Shown here piece after piece: positions 8,836 through 17,754 of a DNA stretch of 64,000 nt; positions within the stretch are counted from its first letter, which is position 1, and each line of letters begins with the position of its first letter. Source of the DNA: a bacterium. Its GTDB lineage: Bacteria; Babelota; Babeliae; Babelales; RVW-14. The notes beneath the pieces were generated by a model. It was not told the origin of the DNA and did not search any database. It saw only the letters and a program-made list of their open reading frames with translations. A program made the translations under genes and the position numbers. The stretch lies in contig CP064957.1 in NCBI GenBank assembly GCA_016699045.1, positions 930,001-994,000 on the forward strand, read 5' to 3'.

Positions 8836-9090
8836 TCAACAAGCCTGGTTGGCTATTTCTTCCTGCTTGATAACGTGTGCCATTTTAAAGTGCGCTACTG
8901 TTTTTGCGTCAGCTATAACTACTTTGCGGCTAGGTTTGCCAGAGTGGTCAAAATACAGCCACAATTCTATCGAATTAAATTTACTTTTTTCCAGTTCAAA
9001 TTTTTCCCACAAGAATGGATTTTTTAAATCTTTTTCAATGTCAAACTCCTCCACGTGGTCAAATAATGGCCCGACTATCATACGCTGCAT
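8836..9090 (-). CDS. Small hypothetical protein, possibly a truncated remnant
   Basis: An 84-residue frame on the minus strand has a believable composition: mixed charge, an EEFDIEKDLKNPFLWEKFELEK segment region, and a C-terminus with KMAHVIKQEE. The frame is open a further 18 codons upstream of its ATG without another ATG, so it may be the 3' part of a decayed longer gene. The opposite strand has a 157-codon frame (8798-9271), but its Ser/Phe-rich translation looks like antisense. No domain is recognised. Confidence 0.35.
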   Translation of the reverse strand: MQRMIVGPLFDHVEEFDIEKDLKNPFLWEKFELEKSKFNSIELWLYFDHSGKPSRKVVIADAKTVAHFKMAHVIKQEEIANQAC

Positions 9091-9418
9091 TATGAAGAGC
9101 CCTGGTTCTTCTTGTTTTATGGCTCTGACTTTTGGGATATTGTTTCAGGGCCATCTTCCGGCGATATCTCGAGGTTGTAAGTCATCTTTAAATCTTTCTA
9201 ATTTGAATAATTTGACACGTTTGTTTGGTTGTAAATTTCCACTTTTCAAGCAAGATCTTAATTTGTTTTGATAGATTTTACAATGTTTAAATTGGTTTTG
9301 TTTGTATTTTTTATCTATTGATCAATCTTGTAAATGTTGACATTGGTTTGTATGTATGTTAATGTGTTACTCGTTGATACGATTTATTTTACGCTTAAAA
9401 TGTTGCCAGAGAAACGTT
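9091..9418. other. AT-rich spacer without a supported gene
   Basis: This 328-bp stretch separates the small minus-strand frame from the GIY-YIG gene. It is T-rich on the plus strand near 9180-9360. I see no RNA gene, hairpin or clear promoter in it. Confidence 0.4.
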
Positions 9419-10015
9419 ATGACTAAGGTTATTATTTATCAAGCAAGGGCCATAAACCAAGGTTGTATCTACATTTACGTGGGGAAAACCGAGAGAACAT
9501 TGGACGAAAGAAGACAAGAGCATGAGGACAAGGCACTGCGTAATAGTCCCCGTTCTTTTCCTCAGGCGATGAGAAAAATTCCTCTTGATTGTTGGGAGTG
9601 GCAAGAGTTGTTTGTCTGTGAGGCTGCTGATGCAACAGAACAAGAAAATCAAATGATTATGAAGTATCGCATTTATGAAAAAAATAATCCTAATTTCATT
9701 GTTTTAAATGATACGCCTGGTAAAAACATAAATCAGCCTGACAAAAATGATGAACCATATTATGGCATATCGAAGGCTTGTAGACAAAAAAATTATGCTC
9801 CTAGCGAACGGGGCAAAAGATTTGCAATGATTTCAGGAAAACTTAAACCCGTAAAAAATCTTAAAACGGGGCAGGAATATCAAAGTATTGCTGAAGCAGA
9901 AAAAATTGATAAAAATTCAAAGTTATTAATAAAAAGATCTTGCGAAACGGGAAGAATGCTCAATGATGGGACTCGTTATGCGTATATCGATTTAGATATG
10001 GTGATTCAAAACTAA
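9419..10015 (+). CDS. GIY-YIG-like nuclease domain protein with NUMOD-like segment, N-terminal part of a frameshifted gene
   Basis: This 198-residue product starts at the ATG at 9419; a more upstream ATG at 9356 gives a poor, hydrophobic extension. Residues 1-90 resemble a GIY-YIG nuclease: IYIYVGKTERTLDERRQEH holds the YVGKT core, the Arg and the His of the family, with a Glu further on. Residues 140-190 look like a NUMOD-type DNA-binding repeat (VKNLKTGQEYQSIAEAEK). The reading then stops at 10013, but the next frame continues the same protein: TRYAYIDLD is followed one frame over by GDSKLKEGHQL. The pair probably forms one gene of about 685 codons with a missing base near 9995-10000. Confidence 0.65.
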   Translation: MTKVIIYQARAINQGCIYIYVGKTERTLDERRQEHEDKALRNSPRSFPQAMRKIPLDCWEWQELFVCEAADATEQENQMIMKYRIYEKNNPNFIVLNDTPGKNINQPDKNDEPYYGISKACRQKNYAPSERGKRFAMISGKLKPVKNLKTGQEYQSIAEAEKIDKNSKLLIKRSCETGRMLNDGTRYAYIDLDMVIQN

Positions 10016-11475
10016 AAGAAGGACATCAATTAGATCTTTATGTTGGTAAAAGGGCGCGAAAAATCAAAGAACTAGTTAGTAGTCGCGTTTTTAATAATGC
10101 AACAGAAGCTGCTAATGAATATGATGTATCAGTTGGTATTATTCAAGCTGGGGCTATTGGAACCCATGGCATAATAAAGAAGAAGTACGTTTTTTGCTAT
10201 TTAAACGAAGACGGCACCGAGGCAAGAATCTCGGTTCATGACAAAGCTTTAGAAAAAATCAACAGTAGAAATCATCGTAAATACGTTGTTTGGCCTGTTG
10301 ATTTTTTCTACGCAGAAGCTCTTAAAGAAAAACAAGTTGGATATTTTAAAAGTATGCGTGATCTATGCGAAGAATTAAATATCAAAAATAAGACTCATGT
10401 TAAGGCAGTATGTGATGGGAAGCGATCGCACGTAGAAACTTACCGGGTTGCTTATTACGACAATGAAAAAAATGAGCCTAGCCTAACAAAGCGGCATAAT
10501 GAAAAATCTTCAAAAATTATCAGAAAAATACAATGTTTGGATGATAAAGAAATTTTTGACAATTGCACAGAGGCTGGTAAAAAATATTCGATTGAGCCAG
10601 GTCAAATTGGATTATGTGCTCGAGGGGTATTAAAGTCAGCGCGATGGGAAAATCCGATAACTGGCAAGAAGGAGCGATTACGTTTTGCTTATCTTGATGC
10701 TTCCGGGAAGCCAATAATAAAACAAAAACATAATGAATCATTGATGCAGAGACAAGGTATTCCAAAAATTGAGCTGACTAATCCTGCAACAATCGAGTAT
10801 TTAGGTAAGAGTACCTTTGATTCTTTGGCAGAGTATTGTCGTGAAATGGGAGTTCCGGCGAAAAGAGCACGGAAATACCTAAACAATTTGATTGATAAAG
10901 ATCAAATGGATGGTTGCGAATTTGTTGAAGTTGGAACTAGAGCTGTGCGTCGCAAAGAAAAAGACATGAAGAAAAAAATCAGTACTATTTTAGAGTGGCT
11001 TTGGTGGTTTATTGATTTGTTTAACAATAGGAACGCTACTAAGTCTCAGCGTTTTGAGATGAATATCAAAAATCATGGAACAATTATTGGAGATATCAAT
11101 ATCGGTAATAATAACGATCAAAATGTGGGATCATTAACTACGTTGAAAGATATGAAGTCGTTTGCCGCCTTGGAGCATGCCTTTTCTGAAGCTAGCGGTA
11201 TTTGGATCATTGGCAGTATTTGTGATATTAAGCGCGCCAGTCAAAAGGATGCGGGTTGTTGTACGTCGATCAAAAATATTTTTAAGAACTTAACAATAAA
11301 TATGGAATATGCTCAGTTAGCTAAGTTTCAAGCTATTGAAGAAAGTGCTTTGGTGGCAATCAAAAACCTTAGTGAATCTCATGATCAAGAGTCTAGAGAT
11401 CATTTTTTAAAAACTTGGCGTGATCTTGCTTCGCAAATTCAGAATTTAAAAAGCGACCTTGCTATAGTTTTATAG
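10012..11475 (+). CDS. NUMOD-repeat protein, C-terminal part of the frameshifted GIY-YIG gene
   Basis: The frame is open from before 10012 through 11475; the first ATG is at 10354, but coding similarity starts upstream, so the real N-terminus lies in the preceding gene. At least three NUMOD-like units recur, each a KxVxxxxxxxxFxSxxEAxxxY-like helix-turn-helix followed by a beta hairpin (for example NNATEAANEYDVSVG, SMRDLCEELNIKNKTHV, DNCTEAGKKYSIEPG, SLAEYCREMGVPAK). Near residue 345 of this frame a linker reads KNHGTIIGDINIGNNNDQN, then a helical C-terminal domain with a CC pair follows. The end domain is not recognised. NUMOD units usually add DNA-sequence specificity to homing endonucleases. 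Confidence 0.6.
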   Translation, partial: LKEGHQLDLYVGKRARKIKELVSSRVFNNATEAANEYDVSVGIIQAGAIGTHGIIKKKYVFCYLNEDGTEARISVHDKALEKINSRNHRKYVVWPVDFFYAEALKEKQVGYFKSMRDLCEELNIKNKTHVKAVCDGKRSHVETYRVAYYDNEKNEPSLTKRHNEKSSKIIRKIQCLDDKEIFDNCTEAGKKYSIEPGQIGLCARGVLKSARWENPITGKKERLRFAYLDASGKPIIKQKHNESLMQRQGIPKIELTNPATIEYLGKSTFDSLAEYCREMGVPAKRARKYLNNLIDKDQMDGCEFVEVGTRAVRRKEKDMKKKISTILEWLWWFIDLFNNRNATKSQRFEMNIKNHGTIIGDINIGNNNDQNVGSLTTLKDMKSFAALEHAFSEASGIWIIGSICDIKRASQKDAGCCTSIKNIFKNLTINMEYAQLAKFQAIEESALVAIKNLSESHDQESRDHFLKTWRDLASQIQNLKSDLAIVL

Positions 11476-11702
11476 TGTTATAAAAAGGCCTATTCTTATT
11501 TTATTGGTGAAGGCATCACATGAACTTAATCGTTAATCAGTCGGCACAGCCTTTGCCTGTTAAATTTGCCATAAAATTCAGTCTGAATACGTATCATTTA
11601 TAGAGCGCTTTGAACTGATCTATACCCCATTTGAGCTGCTGCCTGCCATGTGTTATAATCATGAGCTATCGTGATTTATAATTTTTAAAGAAGGATTTTT
11701 AA

Positions 11703-12706
11703 ATGAATATCATAACCAAGCTTTTATTAAGTGTGACACTTATTCTTTCAGCGACCATTACAGAATCAAAATGTACAGCAGAACTCAATGACAAAAAAAC
11801 TGCTAACGCTGAATTAGACAAGGCTTTTATTTCAGCCGTAAAAAAACATAATCTAGAAGAAATGCAAAAGCTCATGAAAGCAGGAGCTGATGTTAATACA
11901 CCAATTCCTTACGTACACACTTCGGGCGATTGTGACTGGAACGTTGAAGCTACGCCCCTCATGTTTGCTATAAAAGATTGCCACTTAGAGATGGCAAAGA
12001 TGCTCTTGCAAGTAAAAAACAAACTTTCTACCAGTATTAATTCAGCTCTGTGTGCAGCAGTAGAAGAAGGCTGCTTAGACATAGTGGAAGAACTTATAAA
12101 AGAGGGGCTGATGTTAACTATATCTCTGGCAACCCTTGGGGAGATACGCCATTAATGTTAGCCATAAGAAAAGGAAGAAGCGGCGCGCACTATTTCTTTT
12201 AAAAGCAGGCGCTCATGTTAATTATGTTAACAAAGAGGGCGATACGGCTCTTACGATAGCTCAAAGAGGATGTAGCCTTAGGACGTTGCTAGAATTTTTA
12301 AAATGCCTTGAAACGACTTCAGGCTCATTTTTGGTTTGGAGAGACCGATTAACTATGCTGATAAAGGTGGCAAAACGGTTCTTATGAGAGCTGTAGAACA
12401 GAATAACCTCCTATGGTGCAAGAACTTTTACAATGCCCTGAAGTGACGACAGGCTCATTTTGTGGGTTTGGAACAAAGTCAATTAATTATGCTGATAAGG
12501 ATGGCAATACTGCTCTTATAAGAGCTATACAAAAGGTACAGACTTCTTACGTTGCTGGTGACAAGAGAGGGCATAAGGCTTGTGTAGATAGCCAGAAAAT
12601 TATAGACATACTTTTAAATACTCCGGGCATTGACCCTCACCATGCTAACAAAAAAGGTGAGACAGCTATAGCCTTACTTGAAAAATTAAATAAGAAATAT
12701 AACTAA
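11703..12706 (+). pseudogene. Exported ankyrin-repeat protein, broken by four frameshifts
   Basis: The first frame (11703-12155) begins with a signal peptide (MNIITKLLLSVTLILSAT) and ankyrin repeats: KHNLEEMQKLMKAGADVNT, then TPLMFAIKDCHLEMAKMLL and CLDIVEELIKEG. Coding continues through other frames to 12706 with ankyrin text such as AGAHVNYVNKEGDTALTIA, INYADKGGKTVLM, MVQELLQCPE and INYADKDGNTALIRAI. The breaks fall near 12108, 12178, 12337 and 12409; each is repaired by adding one base to a short G or C run. Restored, the protein would be about 335 residues with six or so repeats. Ankyrin proteins of host-associated bacteria often act on host proteins, but this copy is either decayed or mis-sequenced. 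Confidence 0.75.
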
Positions 12707-12863
12707 TTAAGCATCAATTCCTGTTGTAAAATTCGCCGGCCAAAAGTGCGAAGAGAGACCATATGTTAATTGGCAACGAAACAGGCCAAGTCTATTTTTT
12801 TGCGCTTAAAGCAGTTTTGCAAGATATTGATTTATAAAATAACGGAGTTTTAGGAATATTTTT

Positions 12864-14112
12864 ATGAACAGAAGATTAGCTAATTTTTTACATCGTTCTT
12901 TAGTAGCCTTGCTGCTTATTACCGCAGTAAAAATTTCCCCAGCAGTGGGCAAACCTACTCCCGGCAATGATGCATTCGTTAACTATGTAAACCAACTTAC
13001 CTCCGGTATGAGTGGTTATGATAAGGAATGTTATTGAGCCTATCAAGTACCAGCGGATAGAGATACCCTACATAACAACTGTACCGGTTTTGAGCTGATA
13101 GACTTAATGATACATTCGTTAACTATGTAAACCAACTTGCCGCCGGTATGAGAGAGATGTTATTGGCTATCACAGGAGAATGTTTTGCTTTGGTAAACAA
13201 AGGTACTGAAGAGCACAAATACCAGTACCTGATAGACTTAATGATACATTCTTTAACTCGGTAAACCAACTTGTAGCCGCCTGTTAGTGCACAAGTGGCT
13301 ATTGGGCTGAACGGGTTATTGAAGCACTATCACGAGTACCAGCTGATAGACTTAATGATATATTCGTTAACTATGTAAACCACGTTGCTCCCCGCTACGT
13401 TAAGCTGGGGCTCCGTGAGCACGACCCAAAGCTTAAGAGCAGGGTTATTCAGGCGCTATCACAGGCACCGGCTGATAGACTTAACGATACATTCGTTACC
13501 TCGGTAAACCAACTTACCGCCGGTATGGACGGCTATGATAAAGCGCTTGTTATTGAAGCCCTATCACAAGTATCAGCCGACAGACTTAGCGATACATTCG
13601 TTAACCACGTAAACCAACTTATCCCTGGCGAGTATGGCAATTATAAGGCCTTTGCTGCTGAAGCACTATCACAAGTACCAGTTGATAGACTTAATGATAC
13701 GTTCGTTAACTATGTAAACCAACTTACCCCCTATAACTCCGATAAGAGAGAGATTATTAAAGCGCTATCACAAACGCCAGTTAATAGACTTAATGATATC
13801 TTTGTTAACTATGCAAAAAAACTTTCATTCGGTTGTAACACTGATGAGGCAAAGATTATTGAAGTTCTATCACAAGGACCAGCTGATAGACTTAATGATA
13901 CGTTCGTTACCACGGTAAACCAATTTATGCCCAATTCAAATAACTGCCGCTATAAGCACCTTGTTGTTGATGCCCTTTTACAAGTACCGGCAGAGGAATT
14001 TACTGGTCGCGTTGCGCGAGCTCATACTATACATTTTTACCCTTGGGACAAAGATGGCATCGATCGATTAGTGTTAATTTTTAAAACGCCTCTTGATCAA
14101 GAAGTTTCTTAA
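12864..14112 (+). pseudogene. Exported tandem-repeat protein, 5' half broken, 3' half open
   Basis: The ATG at 12864 starts a signal peptide (MNRRLANFLHRSLVALLLITA) and the first repeat FVNYVNQL, then the frame stops at 13037. The region 13038-13520 carries further copies in shifting frames. From 13525 a 195-codon frame is open to 14112 and shows four consecutive units built on (A/V)DRLNDTFVNYVNQL followed by a second helix (KxxIIEALSQVP). The helix-turn-helix unit of 33-35 residues resembles HEAT- or pumilio-like solenoids, but I cannot name the family. The C-terminal 50 residues are unique. Either only the 3' part is still translated, or indels in the 5' half are errors. Confidence 0.6.
12969..13930 (+). 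repeat. Tandem coding repeats of about 100-130 bp, nine copies
   Basis: The core GATAGACTTAATGATACATT followed by CGTTAACTATGTAAACCAAC recurs with GACTTA at 13101, 13235, 13349, 13478, 13583, 13688, 13787 and 13889, plus a partial copy near 12969. Spacings are 134, 114, 129, 105, 105, 99 and 102 bp. From 13349 on they are multiples of three; the 134-bp interval is not, which marks an indel in the 5' half. Confidence 0.85.
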
Positions 14113-14148
14113 AAGCTTTTATCATCTTCTCTGTTAGAAAGGTTGTAA

Positions 14149-14598
14149 ATGTTAACCATCTACGTAGATGCCGATGCTTGCCCTGTAAAAAAAGAAATTT
14201 TTCGAGTAGCCCTGCGGCATGACTTGCAAGTTTACTTAGTAAGCAATAGTCGGCTCGCTATGGTAGTTGATAAAAATGTGCATAAAATACAGGTTGATTC
14301 TAACCCAGACGCTGCAGATGATTGGATTTGCGAACAGATCAAGTCTGGCGATATTGTGGTCACCACCGATATATTACTGGCGGATCGGTGCCTAAAAATG
14401 GATGCACATGCCATAAGCCCAACGGGCAAAATTTTTAATGATGATAATATAGGTTCAGCAAAAGCGATGCGTGATTTACGTGCTCATTTGCGTGAAACAG
14501 GAGTAGCTCCAAGTTTCAACGCCGTTTTTTCCACGCGGGATCGCGCTCGTTTTTTACAGATGTTGGAAGAGATAATCCAGGGAATAAAAAGACATTAA
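14149..14598 (+). CDS. YaiI/YqxD family (UPF0178, DUF188) protein
   Basis: A 149-residue protein matching the YaiI family over its full length: IYVDADACPVKKEIFR at the N-terminus, VYLVSNS, then VDSNPDAADDWI, DIVVTTDILLADRCL near residue 70, and SPTGKIFNDDNIG. The repeated aspartates suggest a PIN-like metal-binding fold. The function is not established. An AGAAAGG ribosome site lies before the ATG. It sits between the repeat-protein gene and the IS element without an obvious functional link. Confidence 0.9.
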   Translation: MLTIYVDADACPVKKEIFRVALRHDLQVYLVSNSRLAMVVDKNVHKIQVDSNPDAADDWICEQIKSGDIVVTTDILLADRCLKMDAHAISPTGKIFNDDNIGSAKAMRDLRAHLRETGVAPSFNAVFSTRDRARFLQMLEEIIQGIKRH

Positions 14599-14739
14599 CG
14601 ACCTTTTATCACGTGAGATGAACAACCCCACATTTTGTTGTATACTCTTCCAGATTTCGCCGGATGTCCTGAGTTTATCGAAGGACGACTGGCTGGCGCC
14701 ATCAATCTCTCCCAAAAGTTTATTACCATGAGCAGAATA

Positions 14740-15276
14740 CCCCAAGGCTTTTCAAGCCTGGGGATGAATGCGAGTCCATTTGGCGCTGAAGCAAAAAGCG
14801 AAGTATTTTTGCGAGGAGCCAACTGAAGTGGCATACTGGGACCATGAAGAAATATTGGTCGGGAGCACATACAAGGCATAGATTAATGTACCACTTAGTT
14901 TGGATTCCAAAATACAGAAAAAGGATATTGAAGGGAGCTATAGCGAATCGTATTGAAGAGTTGTTTCGACAGTGTGCAGAAGTAAATCGATGGGAAATTC
15001 ATGAACTGAATATTCAGTCAGATCATGTTCACATGCTGATTCAGATAAAGCCGAGCATAAGCGTTAGTATGGTTGTTCAATTGTTCAAGGGTGGTAGTAG
15101 TAAGATAATTAGAGAAGAGTTTACAGAATTAGAAGAATTTCTCTGGGGAGATAGCTTTGGGCTGATGGCTATTTTGCCGAAACAGTTGGCCAGTGCAGCG
15201 AAGAAGCTATCAGAAAATATATTCAGAACCAGTGAGTTTCAAATGTTCATTGAGAAGCCCCGGCTTTTAAGCCGGG
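14740..15276 (+). mobile_element. IS200-type insertion element (Y1 transposase) with end hairpins
   Basis: Both ends carry imperfect or perfect hairpins as in IS200/IS605 elements. The left end is CCCCAAGGCTT...AAGCCTGGGG at 14740-14763 with a single bulged A. The right end is CCCGGCTT-TT-AAGCCGGG at 15259-15276. A single transposase gene lies between and no TnpB. Exact tips are not defined by the sequence alone because these elements make no target duplication. Confidence 0.75.
14844..15234 (+). pseudogene. tnpA: IS200-type TnpA transposase, frameshifted before the catalytic tyrosine
   Basis: The product starts with RHRLMYHLVWIPKYRKRIL, typical of IS200 TnpA, and has the HUH motif HVHMLI near residue 63 and EFLWGDSF near 105. 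In the annotated frame the C-terminus is then nonsense to 15326. One base added to the TTT at 15161-15163 restores WADGYFAETVG and the end EEAIRKYIQNQ with the catalytic Tyr, stopping at 15234 after about 131 residues, the family length. As it stands the enzyme would lack its nucleophile. It could still be active if the missing base is an error. Confidence 0.8.
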
Positions 15277-15343
15277 CGGTGTCACTTTTTGTTGCTTATT
15301 GTAAGGAACGAACATGCTTATCATAGAGATAGACTTTTCGCGC

Positions 15344-17350
15344 CTATTCGTTTGGCTGAGGAGCGCCATAAAGCGCTGCAAGCTTATCTATTTCCTCAAA
15401 CGTGATCTGTGGATATTTGTTGAATACATAGTGTGGAATATTCAAAACTTTTTCATAAATCAGGTCGATACTCCCAAACATTGCTTGTGCAGGATCAAGG
15501 CCAAGTTTTGTGACAACCTCGTTTACCGTGTGCGCATCAGCACCTTCGATTTCTACAAAGACCGGGAGCCCTGGCCATCGGTCTATTGATAACTCACACG
15601 ATGCAAATTCCCATTGTTCACGATAATTTTCTTGGTATGATTTTTTTTGCAAACCGAGCACTTGTAAAAACGCACAGCCTTTATCAAAAGAATCGATAAC
15701 GAGTTCTGTTTCATAAACACCATCAATGGCATCTGCATTGAGCAAACTTTTAATGGTCATCGTTACACGATTACCTTCATCGCGCACGCGTGCCCATTTA
15801 TTATCACCAAGGTTGAAGGTGACCCGACGCATAAGTACTTCAGAAGAAACTTTAGTTGCTCCAAGAGCACGAAGCTGCGTCTTGAAGTTGTTTGCATCAA
15901 TGAAAAATTTTGCTTCATATTCAATGTTCATATTTTGTATAGTCTCTTTTGTGTTTTCTTCAGTCTCATCATTTATTGATAAAATTTTTCGCGTAGCTGC
16001 AAAGCCAAGATGGTTTTTGTACCATGTTATTAATTCTGGTTCTAAAAAACTCTTTGTTGCATCAAATGTTTCTATTGTATCCATGGTAACTGTTAGCGGT
16101 TCCTCATAAGAATTGATGGCTTTTTTTCGAAGAATTTCTTCAGCGAGGAGTGTAAGATTTAATAATACGGTATGTGTGTTCGTTTTTGACTTACTCAATA
16201 AAGAACAGGTTTCAACAATTAATGCGGTATATTCTGGATTAGAAGATTCCATTGATTTTAAAATGTCGTTCTCATAAATTTTGATAAAGCCATTTTTTCG
16301 TCGCTGCTCCATTAATTCAATCATCATACCGCTATAAACGGTTCTCAACATATGCTCTTGTGTTGGATCGGTGAACTCAGTCAATAATAAATTATAGGCA
16401 CGTTTTTGATTTTCTGTTTGAGAAGGCGTTAAGACATTTTTTATATCATTGATGGTAAACAGTGGCGTGTAGTCGTGCGATTCCAATGCGAGTCGATACT
16501 CAAAACCAATTGATGCTATGGACTCACCTTCGCGGGAAAAAATATCTTTGTGTTGAGGGTTGCCTAAATTTTTAAAAAAATCGGCATATCTTTCAAGAAA
16601 ACCGTTTTGTTCTAATATGTTAAGTAACCAAAAATGATCAAACAAATCATGAATTGTAAAAGCTACTTTAGAATTTATAAGATCATTCACCGTCAAAATT
16701 CGTTTATTTTTTAGTATATCCAGAAGCGGCTTGTTCGAATGTGTACTCAGTATTTGTTGTAAAAGCGGCATATGTTCATCAAGAACCTCAATCTGAATGC
16801 CTGTCTTTTTTAAAATAGCAAGTGTTCGTTCGGTTGGGATGCCGTTAAATTGTACTAAATCATTTTCCTGTTGCCCCCACTTTGAGGCTCTTCGTATCTG
16901 TAAATTGTGCATAATGACCGATTCATCTTGTTGCATATATGATTGGGCTAAAGAATAAAGCTCGGCAATTTTTGCATCAGGTAGCTCAAATACTGCTTTA
17001 TATTTTGCGGGTACCGTAGACGCTTTATCGTGCGCCAATCTGCGCCATAGGACAATCGCTTCATCGGTTTTGCCAGCCTGTATTAATATCCCACTCAGCC
17101 AATGTAATATCATGGCATCACACGTGTCATGGTTTGCAATCTCTGCGTGTTGCGTAATAATTTCAGCGATGGCGCTTTTAATTTCCCATAGTTGAGTTTG
17201 TTGCAAATCTTTATCGGTGGGAGACGACCTAAATAATGACAGATTCTCCATGGTGTTGGGCGATTCTATAAACATGATTTTATCATCAATAAAATTGCCC
17301 TTTAATACACTATTTAAAGATAAAATAACCAAAATAATTATGTACAACAT
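15344..17350 (-). CDS. Exported or anchored protein with C-terminal CYTH triphosphate-binding domain
   Basis: The 668-residue protein has a hydrophobic N-terminus (MLYIIILVILSLNSVL), then about 450 unrecognised, mostly helical residues with DxxE-rich segments. From about residue 473 a CYTH domain follows: NIEYEAKF carries the ExExK motif, WARVRDEGNRVTMTIKS the basic triphosphate-binding residues, YETELVIDSF the acidic metal-binding pair, and LSIDRWPGLPVFVEIEG the strand with the final Glu. CYTH proteins hydrolyse or bind thiamine triphosphate, tripolyphosphate or ATP. The long N-terminal region is not a known CYTH partner that I can name. It is a single gene facing away from the methyltransferase-like gene. 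Confidence 0.75.
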   Translation of the reverse strand: MLYIIILVILSLNSVLKGNFIDDKIMFIESPNTMENLSLFRSSPTDKDLQQTQLWEIKSAIAEIITQHAEIANHDTCDAMILHWLSGILIQAGKTDEAIVLWRRLAHDKASTVPAKYKAVFELPDAKIAELYSLAQSYMQQDESVIMHNLQIRRASKWGQQENDLVQFNGIPTERTLAILKKTGIQIEVLDEHMPLLQQILSTHSNKPLLDILKNKRILTVNDLINSKVAFTIHDLFDHFWLLNILEQNGFLERYADFFKNLGNPQHKDIFSREGESIASIGFEYRLALESHDYTPLFTINDIKNVLTPSQTENQKRAYNLLLTEFTDPTQEHMLRTVYSGMMIELMEQRRKNGFIKIYENDILKSMESSNPEYTALIVETCSLLSKSKTNTHTVLLNLTLLAEEILRKKAINSYEEPLTVTMDTIETFDATKSFLEPELITWYKNHLGFAATRKILSINDETEENTKETIQNMNIEYEAKFFIDANNFKTQLRALGATKVSSEVLMRRVTFNLGDNKWARVRDEGNRVTMTIKSLLNADAIDGVYETELVIDSFDKGCAFLQVLGLQKKSYQENYREQWEFASCELSIDRWPGLPVFVEIEGADAHTVNEVVTKLGLDPAQAMFGSIDLIYEKVLNIPHYVFNKYPQITFEEIDKLAALYGAPQPNE

Positions 17351-17754
17351 ATTTCGCTCTTTTCGAAAATTGGCAAAAAAAAGACCTGATTAATCAATGA
17401 CCGAAGAACTATTCATTACGTGGATGAGTTTGGATGGTTAAGTATTATAAAGATTTTTTTTACAAAGCAATAGCAATACTTTGTAAAAAAATTTGCACAT
17501 TGATTTCTGGTTGAATTTTTAAGTGCAATTTGATTTAAAAAAATGTTAGCTGATCAAGAAATGCAGCCCCTTCACCAAGAACTTTATCCTTTCGAGAGTC
17601 GGCCCTTATTAAGTGATGTGGTTATGTAAGCATGCTGAACTTGGTATGGCTTTTTATGATTGCTTTTTTTGATAAAGAGGGATAGGCTTTTCGACAATAT
17701 AAAGCGTGATGAGGTGAGGCCAGTATAGATATTTCAACTATTAAAAAAAGGATT
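17351..17754. other. Divergent intergenic region, likely carrying promoters for both neighbours
   Basis: This 404-bp AT-rich stretch lies between the divergent CYTH and methyltransferase-like genes. I see no RNA gene. The run TTGTAAAAAAATTTGCAC near 17480 and an AAAAAAAGGA ribosome site at about 17744 are the only notable parts; no promoter can be fixed with confidence. Confidence 0.4.

Noticed and set aside
8798..9271. 157-codon plus-strand frame
   Set aside because: Its Ser/Phe/Leu-rich translation and lack of ribosome site look like the antisense of the minus-strand frame at 8836-9090.
12969..13930. Possible CRISPR-like repeat/spacer structure
   Set aside because: The regular repeats with variable parts are coding: most spacings are multiples of three and translate to related helical units after a signal peptide.
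14635..14826. 63-codon plus-strand frame before tnpA
   Set aside because: It spans a dispersed intergenic repeat and the left hairpin of the IS element, so it is not a gene.
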